Shown here: positions 16,882 to 25,030 of the stretch, piece by piece
Numbering within the stretch: the first letter of the stretch is position 1
How the letters are laid out: every line of letters begins with the position of its first letter
Source: Holophagales bacterium
GTDB taxonomy: Bacteria > Acidobacteriota > Thermoanaerobaculia > Multivoradales > Multivoraceae
Direction: 5' to 3'
DNA length: 64,000 bases
Assembly (NCBI GenBank): GCA_009843505.1
Contig: VYDI01000032.1
Span: forward strand, 1-64,000
Program-made: the position numbers and the translations under genes
The notes under the pieces: generated by a model
What the model was told of the DNA's origin: nothing
Database searches by the model: none
Seen by the model: only the letters and a program-made list of their open reading frames with translations

Positions 16882-18410
16882 AAGCACTCGGCGGTCCCGG
16901 TTCCGTCGAGCTGGACCGGACGCCCGCAGAACTCCTTCGCGCACATGTCGCGCAGCGTGTCGGCATCGTCGACGTTGGCCCAGCTCCTCCGGCCGTCCGG
17001 CAGGCGGCAGGCCAGGTGGGCGACGGTGGGTTCGAAGCTCGGAGCGTCGCGCTCGCCGTAGGTCGAACGGTACGAGGTCGACTTCGCGCTGCCGCCGCCG
17101 AACATGACGGTGTAGGACTCGATCTCGGCCGGCCCGGTGTAGTCGGCCACGGCTTCGCGCTTCGGGAGTGCGTGGACCTCGGCGGTCAGGTCCTGGTGCC
17201 GGTAGGGCCGATCCGGTTCCCTGGCGCTGTAGACGCCGAAGGAGTGCTTCGTCAGCATGCCGCCGTTCGCGGTGACGAGCGCGCGGCCGCCGTCCGTTTC
17301 GCGCAGGAGTTCGGCCGTGCGGGCGATCGAGTGCATCACGTAGCTGTTGAGCGGTCCGCCGCCGAAGGTGAGGCCGCCGGTGACGGTGAGCGGGCGCTGC
17401 GGATCGAGGCCGAGTTCCCTCGCCGCCACCTGCACGGAACTCGGGAAGCAACTGTAGACGTCGACGAAGTCGAGATCGGCCGCTTCGACGCCTGCGAGTT
17501 CAAGCGCCCGCTTGCCGCCCAGCCGGATCGCCGGCGACGAGTGCAGATTGTCGCGCTCGGAGACGAAGTAGTGGTCGACGGCGTCGGTGCCGCTGACGGG
17601 AAAGACCATCTTCGACCGGGGTACGCCCGACGCGAGCGCCACGTCGAGCGAGCAGAGCACGAGCGCCGCTGCCATGTCGACGCGCATGTTCGCGTTCATC
17701 AACTTCGTGTAGGGGAAGGTCACGGCCCGGTTGGCCGGCGACACCGTGCCGATCTCGGCAGCGGTCAGAGGCGTCCTGATCCACGCGTTGGGATTCTCCT
17801 GAGCCACGCGGTTGAATCCCGCCCAGAGTTCGGCGATGCGGGCGAGGTGGCCCTCGACCGTTTCGCCGCCCTGCTTCCGCAGCGCGATGTCGAACAGGGA
17901 GTAGTACTGGACGGCCTGCTGGATGCCGCGGTCCATCTCCATCTCGTGCCGCGTCCAGCGGGTGTCGCCGTAGCTCGTGTCCGGGAGTTTGGGAGGGTCG
18001 TCGTCCTGCAGCCAGTCGAGGTCCATCCCCATCTTGGGCGCCCGGCCCATCGTGCGGCCGCACTCGGCCGCGCAGAGCACGATCGCCTCGCGACGGCCGC
18101 TCTGGATGTCGAGGGCGCTCTCGTTGAACACCGTCTGCACCTGGTTGCCGCCCACGACGGAGAGTCCGGTCTCGACACCCGCGAGGCCGAGGGCCTCGCT
18201 GACCATGAGCGCCGGGTTCCGGTAGCCCCAGACGCCTTTCATCGCCCGCACCGAATCGATCCTGTCGCGCAGGCCGGGCGCCTCGGCGTCGTCGAGTCCG
18301 GTCTCGACCGCCTCCATCATCAGTTCGATCGGCGAGCGGGCCTCGGCCGGATCGTCGGTGCGCTGAAGCACCTGTGCGATGCCGATCAGGACCGGTGTGT
18401 TCTGGGTCAT
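16878..18410 (-). CDS. Thiolase-like (SCP-2/acetyl-CoA acetyltransferase family) protein
   Basis: A 510-aa thiolase-fold protein. Recognisable parts are the N-terminal VLIGIAQVLQR, the GGNQVQTVFNESALDIQSG segment, DFVDVYSCFPSSVQVAARELGL, VTGGLTFGGGPLNSYVMHSI and a C-terminal extension of about 110 residues. At the usual nucleophile position (the Cys of an NNxCxxG-type loop) the sequence reads NESA, so the catalytic Cys appears absent. The C-terminal His/Cys region is ANGGMLTKHSFGVYS. It may act on CoA esters without classical thiolysis, as described for other thiolase-like proteins. It is the first gene of a minus-strand operon with the binding lipoprotein. Confidence 0.82.
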   Translation of the reverse strand: MTQNTPVLIGIAQVLQRTDDPAEARSPIELMMEAVETGLDDAEAPGLRDRIDSVRAMKGVWGYRNPALMVSEALGLAGVETGLSVVGGNQVQTVFNESALDIQSGRREAIVLCAAECGRTMGRAPKMGMDLDWLQDDDPPKLPDTSYGDTRWTRHEMEMDRGIQQAVQYYSLFDIALRKQGGETVEGHLARIAELWAGFNRVAQENPNAWIRTPLTAAEIGTVSPANRAVTFPYTKLMNANMRVDMAAALVLCSLDVALASGVPRSKMVFPVSGTDAVDHYFVSERDNLHSSPAIRLGGKRALELAGVEAADLDFVDVYSCFPSSVQVAARELGLDPQRPLTVTGGLTFGGGPLNSYVMHSIARTAELLRETDGGRALVTANGGMLTKHSFGVYSAREPDRPYRHQDLTAEVHALPKREAVADYTGPAEIESYTVMFGGGSAKSTSYRSTYGERDAPSFEPTVAHLACRLPDGRRSWANVDDADTLRDMCAKEFCGRPVQLDGTGTAECL

Positions 18411-18497
18411 CGTTGGGCTCGTTCGGTGCGCTTGGAGAGCTGGCGGGTGAGAGTCGGGTCGGGCGAGTGTAGCTGGCGCCGCTACGCCCGAGCTACG

Positions 18498-18511
18498 TAC
18501 CAGAATTGGTA
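18498..18511. promoter_or_regulatory. Palindromic regulator site upstream of the LuxR gene
   Basis: TACCAGAATTGGTA, arms TACCA and TGGTA. Near-copies occur upstream of the two PKD-tailed genes (22111-22124, 22172-22185, 24840-24853, 24903-24916). This one ends 37 bases before the candidate -35 at 18548, a position suited to an activator or an autoregulatory site. Confidence 0.55.
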
Positions 18512-18547
18512 TTCCGTCGACGCGACAGATGGCGTAGAAGAACCTTG

Positions 18548-18576
18548 TTGTCCTCTTCGGAGACAGGGGCGATAAC
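18548..18576 (+). promoter_or_regulatory. Candidate promoter of the LuxR-type gene
   Basis: -35 TTGTCC (18548-18553), a 17-base spacer and -10 GATAAC (18571-18576), 43 bases before the ATG at 18619. The rest of the 208-base gap 18411-18618 shows only the palindromic site at 18498-18511. Confidence 0.45.
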
Positions 18577-18618
18577 CTCCTTGGTCCCGCCTAGCCCAAA
18601 CTGGAGGCAAGGATCGGC

Positions 18619-19749
18619 ATGAGCAGCCAGGACGCGTTCGGGCGCGCCCTCGCGGCGATCCACGAGGCCATGCTGGACGATGCCCGCTGGCCGGCCGCGG
18701 CGGGCCGGATTGACGAAGCGTGCGGCATCAAGGGCAGTGAGCTCTTCGTCACCGAAGGCCCCCTGGACGCCCCCCGGATCCTCTTCGCCGGAATGTACCG
18801 CCGGGGGCAACGCCGGGAAGATCTGGAGCGCCTCTACCTCGAGAACTACTTCCTCATCGACGAAGCCATTCCGCGCTGGGTGCAGGTTCCGTACGGCCGC
18901 GTGGTCCACGCGCGGGACCTGTACACGGCGGAGGAGTTGAAGACCTCGGCTGCCTACAACGAGGCGTTCCCGCAGGCCGACTGCCAGGACGGCCTGAGAG
19001 TGCGGCTCGGCGGCCCGGACGGCACTCGCATCGCCTGGACCCTCGCGGACCCTGCTGACTCGGAGGGCTGGCGCACTGCGCGAGTCGCGATGGTCACCAG
19101 GCTGCTGCCCCACATCGGGCAGTTCGTCGCCGTCCGCCAGGCGTTGGTGCGCGCGGAGGCGCGCTCCGCGACGGTCACCAGCCTGCTGGACAGTACACGG
19201 GTCGGCGTCGTTCACCTGGATCGCCGCGGGCGGATTCTGGAGGTGAACGATCGCGCCCGGGCCATCCTGCGCGACGGCGACGGGTTGTCGGACCGGCGCG
19301 GAACGCTGCGCGCTCGCACCCCGGGCGACCAGGCTCGTCTCGACGAGCTGCTGGCCAACGCCCTGCCGGCGTCCGACGCGCCCGCGGTCAGCGGATCGAT
19401 GCTGCTCCGCCGCTCATCCGTGCTGCCGCGGTTCGTCGTGCACGTCAAGCCGGTGGCCGCCCCTCGACTCGACTACGGAGCGCGGCACGTGGCGGTGGGG
19501 GTCCTGATCGTCGAGCCGGGACGCCTCCATCGCATCGATCCGGAAGTGGTGGCCAGGACCCTGGAACTGACGCCGGGCGAGACGCAGGTGGCGGTGTGGC
19601 TGGCCGAAGGCAAGGGCGTGCGGGAGATGGCCGAGACGACGGGGCGCACGGAAGGCGCCATCTACCGGCACCTGAAGCAGATTTACCAGAAGCAGTCCAT
19701 CTCGCGGCAGGCGGACCTGGTGCGGCTGGTGCTGTCGCTCGCCGAGTAG
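18619..19749 (+). CDS. LuxR-family transcriptional regulator with PAS-like domain
   Basis: A 376-aa regulator. Residues 1-180 form an uncharacterised sensor-like region. At about 190-300 there is a PAS-like segment (SLLDSTRVGVVHLDRRGRILEVNDRARAIL). The C-terminal LuxR/GerE helix-turn-helix spans about 313-370 (LTPGETQVAVWLAEGKGVREMAETTGRTEGAIYRHLKQIYQK). It carries no receiver Asp-phosphorylation pattern and no autoinducer-domain signature that I recognise. It has its own promoter with an upstream palindromic site shared with the neighbouring heme-motif and sulfatase genes, making it the obvious candidate regulator of them (inference). Confidence 0.85.
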   Translation: MSSQDAFGRALAAIHEAMLDDARWPAAAGRIDEACGIKGSELFVTEGPLDAPRILFAGMYRRGQRREDLERLYLENYFLIDEAIPRWVQVPYGRVVHARDLYTAEELKTSAAYNEAFPQADCQDGLRVRLGGPDGTRIAWTLADPADSEGWRTARVAMVTRLLPHIGQFVAVRQALVRAEARSATVTSLLDSTRVGVVHLDRRGRILEVNDRARAILRDGDGLSDRRGTLRARTPGDQARLDELLANALPASDAPAVSGSMLLRRSSVLPRFVVHVKPVAAPRLDYGARHVAVGVLIVEPGRLHRIDPEVVARTLELTPGETQVAVWLAEGKGVREMAETTGRTEGAIYRHLKQIYQKQSISRQADLVRLVLSLAE

Positions 19750-19763
19750 CCCGGAAGACTGTC

Positions 19764-19786
19764 GGTGCGCCGGCCTTCTGGCCGGC
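19764..19786. repeat. Short hairpin repeat / probable terminator
   Basis: GCCGGCC, TTCT loop, GGCCGGC, preceded by GGTGC: an inverted-orientation member of the repeat family at 36588-36614. It lies between convergent genes and can serve as a bidirectional terminator. Confidence 0.6.
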
Positions 19787-19820
19787 ATCCGGGCCATGCC
19801 GCGAATCCGGCTCATGGATC

Positions 19821-21875
19821 TCACTGCGGCCGGCAGCCATCCGGGAACGCCGTCACATCCGTGATCGCCGGGGCCGGCAGGCCCGGCTCGTTGCCGTACT
19901 CCTTTACAACGCCGGTAACCGTGTCCGTCACCCGGGCCAGGTAGCCCAGGTCCGTCGTGGACGCGCCGAACACCCAGACGTGGCCGTTCAGGGCGCAGCC
20001 GTCGAGCACCTTGATCAGTACTTCCCAGTTGTCCGGGTCGAAGAACGAGAAGAGTCCCGAGTCGTTCGTGCCTTCGCGGACCACGTTTCCGCTGCCGCCC
20101 GTGCCGTCCAGGCCCCGCCAGTCCACGGTGACGGCATAGCGGGAGTCCCCGAGGCAGCGCGTCCGCTCGTCCGCCACGCACGTTCCGGCGGGATCCGCGG
20201 CTTCGACCAGGAAGGTCGACGAAGTGGTCGACTCGACGGTGCCGTTCGACACCTTCAGCGTGACCTTGAAGAAGCCCGGCGTCGACCATGAGTGACTTAC
20301 GGTCCGACCACGGGATCTCCTCTCATCGCCGAACTCCCAGAGCCGCGTGCGGACTGTGCCTGAACTCGTGTCCTCGAACCGAACCGGGACGCCGGTGCGG
20401 GCGCGGCAGATGCCGTCGACACATTCGGCATCCGCGGTGATTGCGGCGCCCGGGGGTGTTTCGCTACCGCCGCCGCCACTGCCGCCGCCATCGCTGCCGC
20501 CGCCTCCAGCACCGTCACCGGCGTCGTCAGGAGGTGGCACGCCGCCACCACCGCCGCCACCACCACCAGTTCCAGTACCACCGTCATCGGCGTCCTCGGC
20601 CTCATCGGCGTCGAACCCGCCGTCCTCCGGTCCAGCGCCCGTCAGCGCGGTGCAGAGCCGGGAGCGGAACGCGCTGACGTGCGCGCCGAGGAAGGTCCTG
20701 TTCCATCGGACGAGATCGTTGCGAAGGACCATCGCGTCCAGGAAGCTCCTTCCCGCCAGGTCGAAGAACCCCGAAGAGGCCGCCTCGAGTTCTTCTTCCG
20801 CCGTGGCTTCGCCCGGCGGAAAGCGCAACAGGTTCTCCTCGAATGAAGATCCCCTGGCGCCCAGCATGTCTTCGTTCGAGGTGCCGGAGTAGAAGGCCTT
20901 CGCTTCTTCGAAGCGGCTCCAGGCATCACGGTAGACCAGGAACGCGATGGCCCGGTGCAGGTCGATGCCCGCCGCGATGTAGTTCAGCGGCTCCCTGTCG
21001 GCGAATTCATCCTCGCCCTGGATCGGTTCGCCGGTGTCGCTCAGGAGCCGCAGGTTCTGATGGACCCTGGGGAACCTGTGCCCGATCGCGTCCAGGAACT
21101 CAGGTTCCGGGAGGCAGATCTTCGAAGCGACGAAGCTGTCGTAGTTCGGGCTCTCGCGGAGCTGGCGAAAGAGCACTTCCGCGTGGCGGAGCAGGAGCGA
21201 CCCCGCCAGTTCCCAGACCGGGGAGGTTCCCTTCCCATTGGGCATGAAGACGCTTCTCTTCCGATCCGGCAGATAGTCGCTCCTGTCAAGGGGCGCAAGG
21301 CGGGGATCCGTCGAGCTGCGCATCGTCGCGTAGAGGGCCACCACGTCATCGGAGAAGGCCCGGAAGGACTCGTTCTGACTTTCCTCCTCGGTGCCCAGGT
21401 TGCGGAACTCCGGCCCCCACAGGGGCCGATTCAAGAAGCTATGGCAGCGGGCGCACGTCGTCGGATGGCGGATCTCAGGCGATTCCGCCGAGAAGTCGAT
21501 GACTCCCGCAATCCACCGCCCCTCGTCCGCCACGGGCTGCAGGAAGCTGATCTGGTTCGCCTCCGCGTGATCGCGGTTCGTCGTCCAGGAGACGACGAAC
21601 CGCGAGTCCGCGCCCCAGGAGACGATCCGCGGTTCGGCAGGGGAGATGAAGTCCGCGGCGGGGCTCCATGACGAGTGAATGCTGACGAAGTGTGTCTTGT
21701 GGAGGGGCGGTAGCGCGTCGACGAACGCCTCGACCGTCGTGATGCCGTGGTCTTCCAGGAACGTGGCGACGTTTTCCTCCGTCATCGTCTCGGGAAGACT
21801 CTGGCCTCCGGCGGCGGCAGCAAAGCTGCCGGCCAACAGGACGGCCACGGCAAGGCGAGAGCAGGGGCTTGTCAA
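19821..21875 (-). CDS. Secreted heme-motif protein with PKD domain and acidobacterial-type C-terminal tail
   Basis: About 684 aa. I start it at the TTG at 21875, which has GAGG upstream and places a signal peptide (SRLAVAVLLAGSFAAAAGG) at the N-terminus; the frame is open to another TTG at 21983. The N-terminal region of about 400 residues contains one CARCH motif (residues 141-145), the covalent heme c attachment pattern, and no other domain I recognise. A glycine/proline-rich linker (DNA 20455-20600) follows. Next is a PKD domain (WEFGDERRSRGRTVSHSWSTPGFFKVTLKVSNG), and then a tail with the SRYAVTVDW, DNWEVLIKVLDGC and GHVWVFGASTTDLGY motifs. The PKD and tail are nearly the same as in the sulfatase next to it. 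Probably a periplasmic or surface redox protein. Confidence 0.8.
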   Translation of the reverse strand: MTSPCSRLAVAVLLAGSFAAAAGGQSLPETMTEENVATFLEDHGITTVEAFVDALPPLHKTHFVSIHSSWSPAADFISPAEPRIVSWGADSRFVVSWTTNRDHAEANQISFLQPVADEGRWIAGVIDFSAESPEIRHPTTCARCHSFLNRPLWGPEFRNLGTEEESQNESFRAFSDDVVALYATMRSSTDPRLAPLDRSDYLPDRKRSVFMPNGKGTSPVWELAGSLLLRHAEVLFRQLRESPNYDSFVASKICLPEPEFLDAIGHRFPRVHQNLRLLSDTGEPIQGEDEFADREPLNYIAAGIDLHRAIAFLVYRDAWSRFEEAKAFYSGTSNEDMLGARGSSFEENLLRFPPGEATAEEELEAASSGFFDLAGRSFLDAMVLRNDLVRWNRTFLGAHVSAFRSRLCTALTGAGPEDGGFDADEAEDADDGGTGTGGGGGGGGGVPPPDDAGDGAGGGGSDGGGSGGGGSETPPGAAITADAECVDGICRARTGVPVRFEDTSSGTVRTRLWEFGDERRSRGRTVSHSWSTPGFFKVTLKVSNGTVESTTSSTFLVEAADPAGTCVADERTRCLGDSRYAVTVDWRGLDGTGGSGNVVREGTNDSGLFSFFDPDNWEVLIKVLDGCALNGHVWVFGASTTDLGYLARVTDTVTGVVKEYGNEPGLPAPAITDVTAFPDGCRPQ

Positions 21876-22049
21876 GTCGCCTCGCTCGACAGGCCGAGCG
21901 CCAGTGAACAGATGACGGCTTTCGGTCTCCAGGCGAGACCGTAGTAATCCAATGTACAGCGATTCAAGTGGGGAGCCGCTCAAGCCGGCTGCGTCGCAGT
22001 CCAGGTTTCGGACCGTTTCTGGGCCTCCGTCAGCACGACCGGCGGTCCT

Positions 22050-22077
22050 TTTACAGATGCCGTTTGGCGCTTGTCAA
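22050..22077 (-). promoter_or_regulatory. Candidate promoter of the heme-motif/PKD gene
   Basis: On the minus strand TTGACA (22077-22072), a 16-base spacer and TGTAAA (22055-22050). The sequence starts TTGACAAGC, identical to the first nine bases of the candidate sulfatase promoter at 24798-24806. Confidence 0.5.
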
Positions 22078-22110
22078 GGCCGCCTGTTCGCCTTGATCTA
22101 CGTAAACCTG

Positions 22111-22124
22111 TACCAGATCTGAAC
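22111..22124. promoter_or_regulatory. Proximal regulator site
   Basis: TACCAGATCTGAAC, a half-conserved copy of TACCAGAATTGGTA. It begins 34 bases upstream of the -35 of the heme-motif gene, the same distance as the proximal site of the sulfatase promoter. Confidence 0.5.
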
Positions 22125-22171
22125 GAAAGGCATGTGAGGCCACGCCACACAGTCGCCAAGTGCGAATCTTG

Positions 22172-22185
22172 TACTAATTCTGGTA
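22172..22185. promoter_or_regulatory. Distal regulator site overlapping the sulfatase stop codon
   Basis: TACTAATTCTGGTA; its reverse complement differs at one base from the site at 18498-18511. It lies 61 bases upstream of the proximal site and covers the last codons of the sulfatase gene. The roughly 300-base gap 21876-22173 otherwise holds only the promoter described here. Confidence 0.5.
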
Positions 22186-24720
22186 GTTCAGTTTTTCGTT
22201 GTGGCAACCGTTCGGGAACGCGGTCGCGTCGGTGATCGCCGCCGCCGGAATGCCCGGATCGTTCCAGTACTCCTTCACTGTCCGGGTGACCGTGTCGGTG
22301 ACCCGGAGCACGTGGCCGAGGTCCGTCGTCGACGCGCCGAAGACCCACACGTGGCCATTCAGGGTGCAGCCGTCGAGAACCTTGATCAGCACTTCCCAGT
22401 TATCCCTTCCGAAGAACCGGAACAGCCCCGAATCATCCGTCCCGGCCGGGACCACAGTGGCGGCGCGCTGCTCGCCGCCGTCGACCCACCAGTCCACGGT
22501 GACGGCGTAGCGCGATTCCCGCAGGCAGCGTGTCCACTCGTCCGATACGCAGCTTCCCGCCGGATCGCTCGCTTCGACCAGGACCGTCAGCGACGCGGTC
22601 GACTCGGTCTCACCGTCGCTTGCCCAGAGCGTCACGTCGTAGAAGCCCGGGGCCGACCAGGCATGCCTGACCGTCCCGGCACGCGACTGGCGGCTGTCCC
22701 CGAACTCCCAGCGACGGAGCTGCACGGAACCGGTGCTCGAATCCGTGAAGACCACCATCTCGCCGGTGCGAGCGCGGCACAGGCCAGCGGTGCACTCAGC
22801 ATCGACCGTGATTGCGGCTTCGGGCGGACCGTTGTTGCGGTTGGTACTCCCGTTCCCCGGTGATGGACGGCCTCCCGGGCCGCCATCCTCGTCGTCGCCG
22901 TCTGCCGGCCTTTCGCCTCCGGGTGGCTGACCGCCTCCGGAACCGCCGCCGGTCGGGCCGCCGCTCGGGCCATCAGTGTCGCCGTCGGTCGGGTCGGCAG
23001 TGCCGCCGTCGTCCTGTGCCTCGGCCGTCATCCACGTGACGCCGGCCACGAAGAGTCCGTCGGCGTCCTGGATCTCGCCGCTCCCGGGCACTTCGTATGT
23101 GAACCCGACCGTATCCCCGACGGGGACCCTCTCGGACAGTGTCAACACGACCTCGCTTCCATTCACGATCACGCTGGTGACCTCTGCCGGCCTGTATCCG
23201 GGGTTCAGGACCACCGTGAACGCGTCGGCCGCCGGCACCGAGTTCCCGTTCAGCGGGCCGTCGTAGATCAACTTGACGGTGTCTCCGGCCGCCTCAACCT
23301 GGCCAAGAGTCACGAGATCGCCATTCGTGCGCTTCGTCAGCAGCTCTTCAACCACCGCACCGTAGGCGGCGCTCTCCGTGGCACCGTAGACGGTCACCGG
23401 CTGGTTCGGGATCTCCGTGGAGGGCTCCGGGTCGCGCTCGAAGTCCGCGTGGTAGGCGAGGCGTGCGCGCAGCTCGGTGACCTTCGCCGTCATGCTGGCG
23501 GCGAGATCCGTCTCCTCGTACGGATCATCCTCGATGTTGTAGAGCTCGGCCGGATGTTCCTCCCTGTCGTCGGCGAAGGCCGCGTTCTCCTCGATCAGCT
23601 TCCAGTCGCCGACGCGAATCACGTCGAGCGCGTAGACGATCTCGGTGCGCGGACTCTCGGCGCCTTCCGCGATCGCGGTCCAGGCGTCCGTTCCGTCGAG
23701 CGGCAGGCCGGCATCGCTGTCCGCTCCGGCGAGGCTGGCAAGCGTGGGGAAGAGATCGACCGCATGCAGCATCTCATCGCTCTCGGACCCGGTAGCTATC
23801 CGGCCCGGCCAGCGCATGACAGCCGGGACCCGGACGCCGCCTTCGTAGTAGCTCGACTTCTTCTGGCGATAGGGAAGGTTCCACCCTGCACTCTGGGTAC
23901 CGCCGTTGTCGTTCAGGAAGATCACGAGCGTGTCGTCCACCACGCCCTTGTCCTCGAGTGCCGTCAGAACCTGGCCGATGGCCACGTCCATGGCCTTGAG
24001 CTGTCCGCGCTGTTTGGAGTTCTCGAGATGTTCGTAGGGCTCGACGTACTCGTCCGGCGCGTCGTTCGGGTTGTGCACGGCGTTGAAGGGCAGATACAGG
24101 AAGAATGGCCGACGGCCGTCGTGCCGTTCGATCAGCCGGACTGCCTCGTCTGCCAGCAGAAACGTCGAGTAGCCCGACTCGACCACCGGTCGCCCGTTTC
24201 GGTGCCAGTCCAGAGTCGGGCCGCGAAAGTGCGTGAACGAGTCGACTGATGAGGCGTAGTGGCCGTAGTGATGCTCGAAGCCGCGTTGCAGCGGCAGGTG
24301 CACGTCCTGCCAGTGGCCGAGATGCCACTTTCCCACGATCCATGTGGCGTAACCGGCTTCCTGCAGGAGGTCGCCTAGAGTCCGCTCATCGGTCAGCATG
24401 CCGAACGTCTCGCGGTTCGGGCGCTCCATCATCCCGTTCTTCCAGGGATACCTGCCGGTGAGCAGCGCCGCGCGCGAAGGCGAGCACCTCGGCGAGACGT
24501 AGAACTGCGTGAGCTTCACCCCCTCGTCGGCGATGCGATCCATGTTCGGCGTCTCCACCTCCGTGCCGCCGTTGAAACCCGGTTGCCCCCAACCCATGTC
24601 GTCGGAGAGGAACAGGACGATGTTGGGGCGCGGGGCTGTTTCGGTATGGGCCCCAAGCATGTGCGGCGCTGCGATCAGGGCCAGCGCGAACCACTGCCTG
24701 GCGACGTTTCTGTCCTGCAC
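22174..24720 (-). CDS. Secreted arylsulfatase with SwmB-like, PKD and C-terminal tail domains
   Basis: An 848-aa S1 sulfatase cleaving sulfate esters, probably from polysaccharides. It has a signal peptide (ARQWFALALIAAPHMLGAHTE) and the metal-site PNIVLFLSDDMGW. The formylglycine motif is CSPSR, with Cys79 to be oxidised by a maturase; none is encoded in the window. GKWHLGHW and NDNGGT are also present. After about residue 430 come a SwmB-like beta-domain (GDTVKLIYDGPLNGNSVPAADAFTV), a Gly/Pro/Asp-rich linker, a PKD domain and the DNWEVLIKVLDGC tail shared with the adjacent gene. The GTG start lies about 60 bases downstream of the candidate promoter. Confidence 0.9.
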   Translation of the reverse strand: MQDRNVARQWFALALIAAPHMLGAHTETAPRPNIVLFLSDDMGWGQPGFNGGTEVETPNMDRIADEGVKLTQFYVSPRCSPSRAALLTGRYPWKNGMMERPNRETFGMLTDERTLGDLLQEAGYATWIVGKWHLGHWQDVHLPLQRGFEHHYGHYASSVDSFTHFRGPTLDWHRNGRPVVESGYSTFLLADEAVRLIERHDGRRPFFLYLPFNAVHNPNDAPDEYVEPYEHLENSKQRGQLKAMDVAIGQVLTALEDKGVVDDTLVIFLNDNGGTQSAGWNLPYRQKKSSYYEGGVRVPAVMRWPGRIATGSESDEMLHAVDLFPTLASLAGADSDAGLPLDGTDAWTAIAEGAESPRTEIVYALDVIRVGDWKLIEENAAFADDREEHPAELYNIEDDPYEETDLAASMTAKVTELRARLAYHADFERDPEPSTEIPNQPVTVYGATESAAYGAVVEELLTKRTNGDLVTLGQVEAAGDTVKLIYDGPLNGNSVPAADAFTVVLNPGYRPAEVTSVIVNGSEVVLTLSERVPVGDTVGFTYEVPGSGEIQDADGLFVAGVTWMTAEAQDDGGTADPTDGDTDGPSGGPTGGGSGGGQPPGGERPADGDDEDGGPGGRPSPGNGSTNRNNGPPEAAITVDAECTAGLCRARTGEMVVFTDSSTGSVQLRRWEFGDSRQSRAGTVRHAWSAPGFYDVTLWASDGETESTASLTVLVEASDPAGSCVSDEWTRCLRESRYAVTVDWWVDGGEQRAATVVPAGTDDSGLFRFFGRDNWEVLIKVLDGCTLNGHVWVFGASTTDLGHVLRVTDTVTRTVKEYWNDPGIPAAAITDATAFPNGCHNEKLNYQN

Positions 24721-24797
24721 GATCTCGCCCGATTACGGGTTGAGCCGGGCCAACCCGACGAATCCCTGTATAGGTCACATTTCCTCTCCTCTATCGT

Positions 24798-24806
24798 GCT
24801 TGTCAA
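24798..24806 (-). promoter_or_regulatory. Candidate -35 region of the sulfatase promoter
   Basis: TTGACAAGC on the minus strand, identical to the -35 start of the neighbouring heme-motif gene. No convincing -10 can be assigned 16-18 bases downstream (GGAAATG). The 310-base gap 24721-25030 contains this element and two regulator sites, but no gene. Confidence 0.4.
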
Positions 24807-24839
24807 GAATCACGGGGCGGCGTTTGCGAAGTTCTTCCG

Positions 24840-24853
24840 TACCAATCCGGGCA
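24840..24853. promoter_or_regulatory. Proximal regulator site of the sulfatase gene
   Basis: TACCAATCCGGGCA; the minus-strand reading TGCCCGGATTGGTA fits the consensus TnCCAGAnTTGGTA in most positions. It begins exactly 34 bases upstream of the -35. Confidence 0.45.
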
Positions 24854-24902
24854 CGCCGATTTGCTTACGATGTTGCAGGTGTGGGCCGACTGTTCCGCAG
24901 CG

Positions 24903-24916
24903 TGCCAGACTTGGTA
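24903..24916. promoter_or_regulatory. Distal regulator site of the sulfatase gene
   Basis: TGCCAGACTTGGTA, two changes from TACCAGAATTGGTA, 63 bases upstream of the proximal site. It also lies 115 bases upstream of the divergent ATPase gene and could serve both. Confidence 0.5.
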
Positions 24917-25030
24917 CTCGTGTGGTGAGTTGGACGGCGCGTCGGGGCCAGGTGGGCGGGAGACGCGTCGGTCGCGCCGGGGGGCGAACCGCTGCGGTAA
25001 CGTAGCCCGGTCTCCTCACCGGCCCGGCAC

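Noticed and set aside
15100..17061. Long open frame on the plus strand opposite the solute-binding protein (653 codons)
   Set aside because: It lies antisense to a gene with clear family motifs, has no recognisable domain, and its Val/Asp/Arg-rich composition is the typical shadow of GC-rich coding DNA.
20455..20600. Possible tandem repeat or microsatellite of CCGCCA/CCACC units
   Set aside because: It encodes the Gly/Pro/Ser-rich linker before the PKD domain in frame, so it is low-complexity coding sequence and not a separate element.
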